Source: Streptomyces sp. HNM0575 (GTDB taxonomy: Bacteria; Actinomycetota; Actinomycetes; Streptomycetales; Streptomycetaceae). Taken from it: a stretch of 64,000 nt of DNA. The position numbers were made by a program, and so were the translations under genes. Numbering within the stretch: position 1 is the stretch's first letter; the number at the start of each line of letters is the position of its first letter. The stretch spans positions 1 to 64,000 of the forward strand of contig NZ_JAASAG010000018.1 in the NCBI RefSeq assembly GCF_012726265.1, given 5' to 3'. This document shows, one piece after another, positions 41,914 to 49,695 of the stretch. The notes beneath the pieces are model-generated. The model saw only the letters and a program-made list of their open reading frames with translations, made no database searches and was not told the origin of the DNA.

Positions 41914-42372
41914 TCACTGTCTCCGGCAGAGGAACCGTCCAGCCCGCACCCAGCTCGTCTCGACGAGCGCCTCGGACTCGATGGTGAAAGCGTTCGCGCC
42001 GGCCGGAAGGAAGGTGTCGCGGACCTTGCTCGACCGTCCGTCGGGGAGCGTGAACGACCCGGTCAGCACCAGCTTTCCGTCCTCCCAGCCGGGCGACGTG
42101 GCGACGCCGGACGCACCCGTCTCCAGGAAGAAGTGCTCGATGAAGACGCTCCGCGCGGCGTCCCACGCGAAGACGCGCCCCGCGGTGAAGCCCTGCCAAC
42201 GCCCCTCCGACCAGAGGGAATGACCGTCCATCAGCACGCGTGTGTGCAGGAAACTCGGCTCGCTGCCCGGATCTTCCGGGTCGGTGCACTCGAACGAGCC
42301 CAGCAGGAAGGCGAGTTGCCGCATCCGGGACGAAAGCCCGGGGGCGTCGGCGGGAGTGGTCTCTGTGCTCAT
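41914..42372 (-). CDS. DUF1579-like small protein, paralogue 2
   Basis: A 152-residue soluble protein homologous to the one at 33545-34063: SRMRQLAFLLG near the start, GRVFAWD in the middle, GVATSPGWEDGKLVLTG, and KVRDTF. Function unknown. The ATG at 42372 follows GAGGAAG; the open frame continues upstream through the P450 gene in another frame and is a shadow there. It lies 20 bp after the P450 gene, so the P450/DUF1579-like pairing seen at the end of the PKS operon is repeated here in the opposite gene order. Confidence 0.85.
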   Translation of the reverse strand: MSTETTPADAPGLSSRMRQLAFLLGSFECTDPEDPGSEPSFLHTRVLMDGHSLWSEGRWQGFTAGRVFAWDAARSVFIEHFFLETGASGVATSPGWEDGKLVLTGSFTLPDGRSSKVRDTFLPAGANAFTIESEALVETSWVRAGRFLCRRQ

Positions 42373-42392
42373 GGATGCTTCCTCGGGGCCGG

Positions 42393-43616
42393 TCACCAGG
42401 AGACGGCGAGGCGGTACATGCCGAACAGCAGGGAGTCGGTCTTGAACGACATCTTGGTCAGCGGCTCGCACAGGCGCAGCGTGGGTATCCGCTCGAACAG
42501 CCTCGCCAGAGCGACCTCGATCACGACGCGTGCGAGGTTCTGCCCGATGCACTGGTGCGCCCCGTGCCCGAAGGCCAGGTGATTGCGTGCGCCCCGCGTG
42601 ACGTCGAGCTCGTCGGGGTGGGCGAAGACGTGCGGGTCGCGGGCCGCCGTCGCCAGGTGCAGCATGATGCCGTCGCCCGCGAGGATTTCGACGCCGCCGA
42701 CGGTGATGTCCTCCTTCGCGACCCGCAGCGTCCCGCCGGACACGCTGAAGAACCGCAGCAACTCCTCGACCGCGTCGGGGATCAGCGCGGGATCGGTCCG
42801 CACCTTGGCGAGCTGGTCGGGGAAGGTGAGGAGTCCGACGGTGCCGAGCGAGATCATCTCGCCGGTGGTCTCGTGGCCGCCCATCAGCAGCAGGACCATG
42901 AGCGCGACGAGGAGGTCCCGGTCGAAGACTCCGGTGTCCTGGTTCTTCTCGATGATCCGCGAGAACGCGTCGTCGCCCGGGTTCCGCTGCTTCGCCTCCA
43001 CGAGCTGCTCGAAGTACAGCAGCAACTCGTCCGTGGCCGCGCCGTGTTCGGCAGCCGACGTGCTGCGGTTGAGGATCGTGGACGTCCGCTGCCTGACGAA
43101 GCCGGAGTCCTCGGGGGGAGTGCCGAGGAACTCGCAGATCACCAACGAGGACACCGTGTGCGACACGTGGTGGGCTAGGTCGGCCGGGGGGCCGGAGGCC
43201 AGCAGCTCGTCGATCTGGCGGTCGACGATCTCCTCGATCCTCGGCCGGAGCGACTCCGCCTGACGCACCGTGAACTCCGACATGAGCGCGCGTCGCCGCT
43301 CGGTGTGCTCCGGCGAATCGATCGTCGTGAGGGCCCGGGTGTAGCCGTAGAGGTGGTCGAGGGTCTGGCGCGGGTTCTCCGTCGGGAAGGGGAAGGTGGG
43401 TCTGCTCCAGTCCGCGCTCACACGTTCGTCGAGCAGGATCCTCTGGCACTCCTCGTGCCCTGTCACCAGCCACACCCGCTGGTCCGACGGGAAGGCCACC
43501 CGGGAGACCGGCATCTGCTCCCGCGCCCGCGCGTACGACCGCGGCGGGTGCAGCGGACATTCGGCGTTGCGTGGCTCCGGAAAGCTGAGGAATGTCGTGT
43601 GTTCGGTACCGCTCAC
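42393..43616 (-). CDS. Cytochrome P450, first gene of the leftward ketosynthase/CoA-transferase unit
   Basis: A 407-residue P450: HTERRRALMSEF in the C-helix region, I-helix GGHETTGE, K-helix EELLRFF, heme loop FGHGAHQCIG with Cys356. The GTG start at 43616 was chosen because AAGAGGAT lies about 8 bases upstream and the protein then begins just before the normal P450 N-terminus; a longer frame reaching 43922 is arginine-rich and unsupported. It is closely related to the P450 at 35407-36633. Co-transcription with the DUF1579-like, CMD-family, ketosynthase and CoA-transferase genes suggests it oxidises the product of, or the acceptor for, that sub-pathway. Confidence 0.94.
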   Translation of the reverse strand: MSGTEHTTFLSFPEPRNAECPLHPPRSYARAREQMPVSRVAFPSDQRVWLVTGHEECQRILLDERVSADWSRPTFPFPTENPRQTLDHLYGYTRALTTIDSPEHTERRRALMSEFTVRQAESLRPRIEEIVDRQIDELLASGPPADLAHHVSHTVSSLVICEFLGTPPEDSGFVRQRTSTILNRSTSAAEHGAATDELLLYFEQLVEAKQRNPGDDAFSRIIEKNQDTGVFDRDLLVALMVLLLMGGHETTGEMISLGTVGLLTFPDQLAKVRTDPALIPDAVEELLRFFSVSGGTLRVAKEDITVGGVEILAGDGIMLHLATAARDPHVFAHPDELDVTRGARNHLAFGHGAHQCIGQNLARVVIEVALARLFERIPTLRLCEPLTKMSFKTDSLLFGMYRLAVSW

Positions 43617-44104
43617 TCTTGATCCTCTTGGGCCGCTCGTGCTGACTTCACGGACTGGATATCCAAGGATGTCGGCAATGGTGATCGGACACGAAAGGCA
43701 ATTGGTCTCCCGTGCGCCTTTTGGGGCCTTTCCCCGCGCGGACCCCCTTGCTTTTCCCCGTCCGTCGGATACGGGCGGGGAAAGTGCGACCGGCCGGGAG
43801 CCGGTGTCGTGCGGTGTCGTGCTCCGCCGGTTCAGCCGCGGCGGAATCGGCCGTCCGCCGGTTCTGACAGCCAAGGCCCTGCACGCGGGTCCCGCCACCG
43901 TTATCGGCCACCAAGGGCTCACGGCACGGTAATTCCTTCATGAGCAACGCTGAGGGCTCTATTACCCGGCGATGGGCCGTGACGCCGAAGAAGCGCACCG
44001 AAAACCGGGTACCGCACTTTAGTGTTGTCGCTCCGGCTCCGACGGGCGGGACTTGAGGACGCTGTGCGACTTGGCCCGGAAAAAGGACGAGGAAGACAAG
44101 CCGC
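43617..44104. promoter_or_regulatory. 488-bp divergent promoter region (P450 unit left, exporter right)
   Basis: No credible gene is seen; a forward frame covering it overlaps the P450 antisense. It holds the second copy of the 15-bp element (43922-43936, minus orientation) and an oppositely oriented ATTACCCGGC at 43961-43970, so GGTAAT and ATTACC form an inverted pair 27 bp apart. The exporter GTG at 44105 has GAGGAAG upstream. The stretch around 43925-44030 has lower GC than the coding DNA, as expected for promoters. Confidence 0.6.
43922..43936 (-). promoter_or_regulatory. Candidate operator, copy 2 of GGAATTACC(C/G)TGCCG
   Basis: Read on the minus strand it is GGAATTACCGTGCCG, one mismatch from the element at 38149-38163. 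It lies 306 bp upstream of the leftward P450 start. Regulator binding is inferred from the repeat alone; the SARP encoded at 45662-48589 is the obvious candidate. Confidence 0.5.
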
Positions 44105-45607
44105 GTGAAGACTGAAACGAGACCACAAGAGCCCACGGGCCCGCCCCCCGGGGAAGCGACGGCCGAGGCTCCCGAAGGCCCTTCTCCGATCGGCCGGAGC
44201 ATATGGCTCGCGGTCACGGCGGTGGTCATCGGCCAGAGCATGGTGCTTCTGGACACCACCATCGTGAACGTCGCGCTCGACGGCATATCCAATGCCCTGG
44301 GGGCCTCCACGTCGTCGATCCAGTGGGTGGCGACCTCGTACCTGCTGACCCTGGCCGTCGTCATCCCGCTCTCCGGCTGGGCCAGCGAGCGGCTGGGGAC
44401 GCGCCGCCTGTGGCTGATCGCGCTGGTCATCTTCATCGCCGGGTCGGTGCTGTGCGGTGCGTCCTGGGAGCTCGGGCCGCTCATCGCCTTCCGCGTCCTA
44501 CAGGGCATCGGCGGCGGACTCATCAGTCCCGTGGCGATGAGCATCATCGCCCAGCAGGCGGGCCCGCAGCGGCTGGGGCGCGTCATGGCGGTGGCGGGCA
44601 TCCCCGTGCTCCTCATGCCGGTCCTCGGTCCGCTGGTCGGAGGGGCGATCGTCGACCAGGTCTCGTGGCGGTGGATCTTCTACATCAACGTGCCCATCGG
44701 GGTGGTTGCGTTCTGGATGGCGGCCCGGGTGCTCAACGCCCCGCCCCGCACCGGCCCTTCCAGGGTCCGGCTCGACCTGCGGGGACTGGTGCTCCTGGCG
44801 CCGGGACTGGCGGCCGTGCTCTACGGGCTGTCGGAGACCCAGTCGGAAGGGGGGCTCGGCAGCTCCGAGGTGTGGCCGCCGCTGGCGGGAGGAGCCGTGC
44901 TCATGGCGCTCTTCGTGCTGCACTCGAGCCGCCTGCGCCAGCCGCGGCACTCGCGTCAGATCCGGCAGGCGCTGGTGGACGTCAAGCTGTTCCGGCGCGG
45001 CGCGTTCAGCGCGGCGGCGGCTTCGATCTTCCTGGTAGGGGGCGCGCTGCTCGGGGCCTCCCTGATCATTCCCCTCTACTACCAACAGGGCCGGGGCGAG
45101 AGCCCGTTGTCCGCCGGCCTGCTCATCGCCCCGCAGGGAGTCGGCTCCGCGATGGCGATGCGCTTCGCGGGCAAGTTCACGGACCGGGTGGGAGGCGGAC
45201 CGGTGGCCAGCGTCGGGCTGCTGGCGTGCACCGTGGCCAGCGTTCCGCTGGCGTTCGTGGACCAGGACACCCCTTACTGGTGGCTGATCGCCGTCCTGTT
45301 CGCCCGCGGCATCGGCTTCGGAGCCTCGCTGATGCCGATCACCTCGGTCGTCTACAAGATCGTGCAACCCGCCGAGATCCCCCGGGCCACCAGCATCGTG
45401 ACCGTGCTCCAGCAGCTGGGCGGCGCGCTGGGCACGGCCCTGCTGGCGGTCATCCTCCAGAACCGGCTGGCCCACACGGGCGGCCCGAAGTCAGGTACCG
45501 CCTATGCGCAGACGTTCACGTGCTCGATCGCGCTGACGTTCATCGCCCTCCTGGCGACGCTGTGTCTCACGTACGCGACCCGGCGAAAACGGGAACCCTC
45601 GGGCTGA
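44105..45607 (+). CDS. DHA2-family (14-segment) MFS exporter
   Basis: A 500-residue major facilitator protein of the EmrB/QacA drug:proton antiporter type. Markers: MVLLDTTIVNVAL in the first segment (family signature LDxTxVNVAL), RVLQGIGGGLISP, and SWRWIFYINVPIG, with about 14 hydrophobic segments. Likely pumps the cluster product, giving export and self-resistance. The GTG start at 44105 follows GAGGAAG. It is transcribed away from the leftward P450 unit and converges with the regulator gene, from which it is separated by 54 bp containing a hairpin. The N-terminal 30 residues are hydrophilic and Pro/Glu-rich. Confidence 0.93.
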   Translation: MKTETRPQEPTGPPPGEATAEAPEGPSPIGRSIWLAVTAVVIGQSMVLLDTTIVNVALDGISNALGASTSSIQWVATSYLLTLAVVIPLSGWASERLGTRRLWLIALVIFIAGSVLCGASWELGPLIAFRVLQGIGGGLISPVAMSIIAQQAGPQRLGRVMAVAGIPVLLMPVLGPLVGGAIVDQVSWRWIFYINVPIGVVAFWMAARVLNAPPRTGPSRVRLDLRGLVLLAPGLAAVLYGLSETQSEGGLGSSEVWPPLAGGAVLMALFVLHSSRLRQPRHSRQIRQALVDVKLFRRGAFSAAAASIFLVGGALLGASLIIPLYYQQGRGESPLSAGLLIAPQGVGSAMAMRFAGKFTDRVGGGPVASVGLLACTVASVPLAFVDQDTPYWWLIAVLFARGIGFGASLMPITSVVYKIVQPAEIPRATSIVTVLQQLGGALGTALLAVILQNRLAHTGGPKSGTAYAQTFTCSIALTFIALLATLCLTYATRRKREPSG

Positions 45608-45608
45608 G

Positions 45609-45637
45609 AGGGCACCAGGCGCAGGGCCCGGCGCCCT
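45609..45637. terminator. Hairpin between the converging exporter and regulator genes
   Basis: Inverted repeat AGGGCACC (45609-45616) with GGCGCCCT (45630-45637), one mismatch, 13-base loop, followed by TTTC. Just after the exporter stop, in a position to stop transcripts from both sides. Confidence 0.55.
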
Positions 45638-45661
45638 TTCAGCGCATGCCGCCGCCGTCTC

Positions 45662-48589
45662 TCACAGCGCGCCGCAGGACTCGACGAAGCGGGCGTCGGT
45701 GAGGGCGGACGCCCTGTCCCGATGGTGGGTCAGAAGGTCCTGGTCGCCGGCCTGGTCCTCCAGCCACTGCGCCGCGGAGCGGTGCTTGAGAGCCCGTACC
45801 GCCTTCGGCAGCCGCGAGTAGGCGACGTCCCGGACCGGTGCGTAGGCGAAGACGTATTCAGGGTCGCCGGATCCCGGGCCGCGACGCGTCCTGCGCAGGA
45901 ACCCGCGACGTTCCAGGAACTCCAGGCAGCGGACCGCCTCCGCCATCTCCCGCCCGCCCATCGCCGCGATGCTGCTCGCGGACAGCCCGCGACCGAGCGC
46001 GGCGGCGTCCAGTAGGACGGACTTGACCTCCGGAGGCAGCGCATCAACCCGTGAAGCCAGCACGCTGCGCACCGAGTACGGCAGCGCCGCGGGCGTATCG
46101 GACTGGCGGGGCTGCGGTACGCGGATGGTCGTCCGGCTGTGCTCCCCGCCCGGTGCGGGCCCCTCTCCGATCGGCGCCGCTTCCGCCAGGAGGTCGTCGA
46201 GAATCTTGTCCTGCATGTGACGGACGTACTCCTCGGCGAACAGCGGGTTTCCTCCGACCCGGTCCAGCACCGCGGTGGTGTCCGTGCCCTCCCGCCAGCT
46301 CCAGGAGCCCATGCACAGCGCGTCCAGGAGTTCGGCGGTCTCCTCGTCCGAAAGGCGGTCCAGCGTCGTGGTGGTGGCGTGCAGGTTGCCGCCCGCCCAG
46401 CCGGGACGCCGCTCCAGCAGCTCGGGGCGCGCGGTGACGACCAGCAGAAGCGGTACGGGAGCGGCGTTGCTCGCCAGGTAGTCGACGAAGTCGAGCATCC
46501 GCTCCCCGGCCCGGTCCAGGTCCTCGATGACCAGCGCGGTGGGCCGGTCGGCGACGACCTCCTCGCAGAACTGGCGCCAGGCCGCGAAGGAGCTGGCAGC
46601 CGTCTCCGGGTCGCCGGGATCCGCGGCGAGACCGAGCAGGATGCAGAGATGCCGCAGCAGCCAGGCGGTGCGGTTGCCCGAACCGACCAGCCATTCAAGG
46701 GACTTGGCGAGCTTCTCCTTCGCCGCCGCCGGCAGGTCCGTCTCCCGTATCCCGGCGAACACCCGCACCAGGTCCGCGATGGCCTCCATGCCACCGGCCG
46801 TTCGCCGGCCCTCGCCGACCCTCACCACGAAGGACCGCAGGCCGGCCGTCTTACTCCGGAACTCGTCCACGAGCCGGGTCTTGCCCGTGCCCACGTCGCC
46901 GAGCACCGTCACGAACTCCAGGCGCTGGAGCCGGCTGGCCCGCTTCAGTCCGTCCTTCAGGATGCCGGTCTCGATCTCGCGCCCGAGGAGCGGCGTGACG
47001 AACTGCGGGGTGGACGAGTCCGGTTCCAGGCCGAGCACCGGTGAGTCGCCGTTCAGGCCAGGCGGGCCGTAGAGGATGGAGCGCCGGGTGACCTGTCGCG
47101 TGACCCGGCAGGCCCGGACCTCGCCGTGCGGGACGGAGATCAGCAGTCCCACGCACCGGTCGAGAAGGGGCCCCTTGATCTGGAGGTTGGAGTCACCGCT
47201 TCCCTTGTGCACGAGCGCTTCGCCGGTGACCACGGCCGCCGACACCAGTCCGCTGCCCGCGCCCGCGGAGCCGCCGAGTTCCCTCCGCAGCGTCTCGGAC
47301 GACGTCACCGCGGCACGGACCGCCTCCGAGGCGTCGGTCTCGCGGGTGCACGTCGCGCCGAAGACCGCCAGCCACACCGGTCCCAGCGTGCCGACGACCC
47401 TGCCGCCCCGGCGCTCCACTTCGGTGCGCACGATCTCGGCGGCACGTCCGCGGATCAATTCGGCGCTCTCCGGATCGGTTCCGGGATCCTTCGGCACGCT
47501 CCGGGTCATGATCAGAACGGCGCTGATCTCCCTGAGTTCGTCGCCCGACTCGCTCATGTCCGCGGCGGACTCGGTGTCGCCGTCCTCGGATTCGCGAACC
47601 TCGGTGACTGCCGAGGGTACGGCGGACTCAACGGCCGGCTCGACGGAGCCGGCCGTCGCATGTGGCGTGCGGCGTTCGTCCCCGGACTGGGCGGGCATCT
47701 CCCGTATGACGTCCTGGGACGGTACGGATACCACCTCGGCGACGGGATGCGGCACCGTCGACGGGGCAGCAGCGCGGGACTTCGGGTCCGTACTCCCGCC
47801 CCGCTGCGAGACGGCCGACGGGCCCCGCTCCGCAGCCAGATCGTGGTTGAGTATCGCGTGCTCCAGGCTCTGAAGCTCGGGGCTCGGATCGAGGCCGAGT
47901 TGCTCGATCAGTGCCGTACGCGTACGCCGGTACAGGCTGAGCGCGTCGACCTGACGCCCCACCAGGTAGAGCGCACGCATGAGTTGGCCGCACAGCCTCT
48001 CCCGGGGCGGCCCGGTCTCGGCCAGCATCTCCAGGTCGCGGATTATCTCGTTGTGGCGACCGCATATGAGGTCGGCCTCGACGCGGTCCTCCAGCGCGGC
48101 CATGCGCGCGTTCTCCAGCGCGGCGAGTTCCGGCCACTCCATACCGTTCTCGACCAGGTCGGCCAGTGCCTGGCCACGCCACAGTCCCAGCGCCTCCCTG
48201 AGCGTCACGGCCGCCCGCTCCCCGGAGCCCTCGGCCAGCTCGGCCCGGCCCTGCTCCGCGAGCGCCTGGAAGCGCGTGAGATCGATGTGCTGGGGGTCCA
48301 CTCGCAGTAAATAGCCAGGGGAGTGGGTGAGAAGGGCGGGGGAGTGGGCTCCGTCGTCGGTGCTCGCGGCGAGCACGCTGCGGAGCCCGGATACCGCGTT
48401 GTGAAGCATCTTCCGCCCCGTGGCGGGCGGGTTCGAGGGCCACAGGGCCTTCATCAACTTGCTTACGGGGACCAGGGAGTTGCTGTGCAGGAGCAGCAAT
48501 GCCAGCGTCGCACGCTGTTTGACACCACCGAGTGCCACCGGGCGGCCATCGTCGACCACTTTCAAGGCGCCGAGAACCTCAAATTGCAC
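45662..48589 (-). CDS. Large pathway regulator: SARP (DNA-binding + BTAD) with cyclase-like and AAA ATPase regions
   Basis: A 975-residue regulator. Residues 1-95 form an OmpR-like winged helix (VALGGVKQRATLALLLL), 96-250 the bacterial transcriptional activation domain, as in SARP activators. About 355-525 looks like a degenerate class III nucleotide cyclase (ISAVLIMTRSV, then VVTGEALVHKG). From about 535 there is a STAND/AAA ATPase with Walker A GDVGTGKT (Lys570) and LVIEDLD. I see no C-terminal LuxR helix-turn-helix. This layout recalls the PimR type of activator from polyene clusters. Codon 94 (48308-48310) is TTA, the rare leucine codon read only by the bldA tRNA, so expression is probably tied to development. 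GTG start at 48589. It converges on the exporter gene and probably activates the cluster. Confidence 0.93.
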   Translation of the reverse strand: MQFEVLGALKVVDDGRPVALGGVKQRATLALLLLHSNSLVPVSKLMKALWPSNPPATGRKMLHNAVSGLRSVLAASTDDGAHSPALLTHSPGYLLRVDPQHIDLTRFQALAEQGRAELAEGSGERAAVTLREALGLWRGQALADLVENGMEWPELAALENARMAALEDRVEADLICGRHNEIIRDLEMLAETGPPRERLCGQLMRALYLVGRQVDALSLYRRTRTALIEQLGLDPSPELQSLEHAILNHDLAAERGPSAVSQRGGSTDPKSRAAAPSTVPHPVAEVVSVPSQDVIREMPAQSGDERRTPHATAGSVEPAVESAVPSAVTEVRESEDGDTESAADMSESGDELREISAVLIMTRSVPKDPGTDPESAELIRGRAAEIVRTEVERRGGRVVGTLGPVWLAVFGATCTRETDASEAVRAAVTSSETLRRELGGSAGAGSGLVSAAVVTGEALVHKGSGDSNLQIKGPLLDRCVGLLISVPHGEVRACRVTRQVTRRSILYGPPGLNGDSPVLGLEPDSSTPQFVTPLLGREIETGILKDGLKRASRLQRLEFVTVLGDVGTGKTRLVDEFRSKTAGLRSFVVRVGEGRRTAGGMEAIADLVRVFAGIRETDLPAAAKEKLAKSLEWLVGSGNRTAWLLRHLCILLGLAADPGDPETAASSFAAWRQFCEEVVADRPTALVIEDLDRAGERMLDFVDYLASNAAPVPLLLVVTARPELLERRPGWAGGNLHATTTTLDRLSDEETAELLDALCMGSWSWREGTDTTAVLDRVGGNPLFAEEYVRHMQDKILDDLLAEAAPIGEGPAPGGEHSRTTIRVPQPRQSDTPAALPYSVRSVLASRVDALPPEVKSVLLDAAALGRGLSASSIAAMGGREMAEAVRCLEFLERRGFLRRTRRGPGSGDPEYVFAYAPVRDVAYSRLPKAVRALKHRSAAQWLEDQAGDQDLLTHHRDRASALTDARFVESCGAL

Positions 48590-48973
48590 TGCTACACACC
48601 CTTCAGTCCAGAGATGCCCCGTTCCGCCGTTCTCCAGCAGTTCGAGCGTAAGCCTACAATGGCCTAGACAATGTAGGGGATTTTTCTAAAGTTGAATCGA
48701 TTTTGCCTGTTCAGGCATCCTGGGGCGGTTGCAAGGCGTCCGCTCCGCGGATGTCCCGGGTCTGTGCGAAGAGAGCCCACTCACGCCAGACGGCCAGAGC
48801 GGTCCGTCGGTTCACATCTCGCGGAAGTTGTGACCGGGGCGGCGGAATTCGCCGAGAATGCTCTCAGTGTGCGTTCACGACGGGGTCGCGCAATGAATTC
48901 CCATTGGTGCAGCTTGTCGCTTTTTCGTCGAGTGAACCGGCTCGGCAGGAACTGCAACGGTGCGGGACACGGC
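48590..48973. promoter_or_regulatory. 384-bp regulator promoter region with an AT-rich island
   Basis: No gene is apparent. A locally AT-rich stretch (about 48650-48705) stands out from the surrounding GC-rich DNA. It contains CCTACA (48653) and TGTAGG (48672) as an inverted pair, two ACAATG direct repeats 12 bp apart (48656 and 48668), and a 6-bp-arm palindrome TGCCTG-TT-CAGGCA at 48704-48717. These are plausible promoter and operator elements for the leftward regulator and perhaps for the rightward gene. Confidence 0.5.
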
Positions 48974-49507
48974 GTGCGTCCGCTCAACCCCGGCGGGCCC
49001 GCCGCGCGTCCCACTCCTCGGCGGGGCAGCCCGCGACGGACCACCGAACCCAGGAGGCGAGTCGTCATCTTCCGGACCGAAGCGGCCGCACGCGACGGAC
49101 GGCCGCCCGGCGGGCGGGACCGCACCGGCGGGGCCACGAGTCTGCGTTCCGTGCTCCTCGGTGCGGCCGCCGGCGTCGCACTGACCGTCGTGCTGGCAGC
49201 CGTGCTGTGGTGGCCGCGGTCCGAGACCGTCTACCGCAGCCACCAGCCGTCGCAGGTGACGTACGGGGACAAGTTCCGGCACCACGCGGGCCTGGTGCGG
49301 GTGCGCAGCCTCGCCGGGGACGAGTCGTACCGGCTGACGGTCGGCCGTGATCCCGGGCTCTCCTACGGGCACGCCGTGGAGATCGACGCGGCCCTCGGCG
49401 AGGCCGGTATCGAGTCGAGCCACTGGACGGCCGCCGGGCTGCGGATCGAGTTCGGGAGCGGGCACACGCTCTTCGTCCCGGCGAGGCAGTTCACATACGG
49501 ACGTTAG
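48974..49507 (+). CDS. Hypothetical single-pass membrane protein
   Basis: About 177 residues with one strong transmembrane segment (SVLLGAAAGVALTVVLAAVLWW) after an Arg-rich cytoplasmic N-terminus, then roughly 100 residues outside (YRSHQPSQVTYGDKF, ending in LFVPARQFTYGR). No family recognised. The start is uncertain: a GTG at 48974 is used here; an ATG at 48893 is in frame, and the best ribosome site (CCAGGAGG near 49049) has only GTC or ATC after it. Coding bias is convincing from about 49065 on. It probably lies outside the polyketide cluster. Confidence 0.6.
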   Translation: MRPLNPGGPAARPTPRRGSPRRTTEPRRRVVIFRTEAAARDGRPPGGRDRTGGATSLRSVLLGAAAGVALTVVLAAVLWWPRSETVYRSHQPSQVTYGDKFRHHAGLVRVRSLAGDESYRLTVGRDPGLSYGHAVEIDAALGEAGIESSHWTAAGLRIEFGSGHTLFVPARQFTYGR

Positions 49508-49695
49508 GGACGGGGTGGGCCGTGGCGGCGGGATCGCGGCGGCGGGACCGCCGCACGGCATCCAGAGCCCGGTCCCGGAACCCGGAACCCCCGGAACCCC
49601 GGCGCCCGGTTCGCCGATGAGTCCGGCGCGCTCCGGTGGTCCGACGGAGGAAGGCCCGACGGCCGCCCGACGCGCCACCCCATCCGGAGGACATC

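Noticed and set aside
43617..43922. 102-codon N-terminal extension of the leftward P450
   Set aside because: Low-complexity, not homologous to P450 N-termini; the GTG at 43616 has a ribosome site.
43396..43932. Forward ORF of 178 codons over the divergent promoter
   Set aside because: Mostly antisense to the P450 gene and lacks coding bias in the intergenic part.
35407..44104. Polyether-type epoxidase or epoxide hydrolase genes
   Set aside because: Searched because of the antiporter; no flavin monooxygenase or MonB-like sequence is found in the window.
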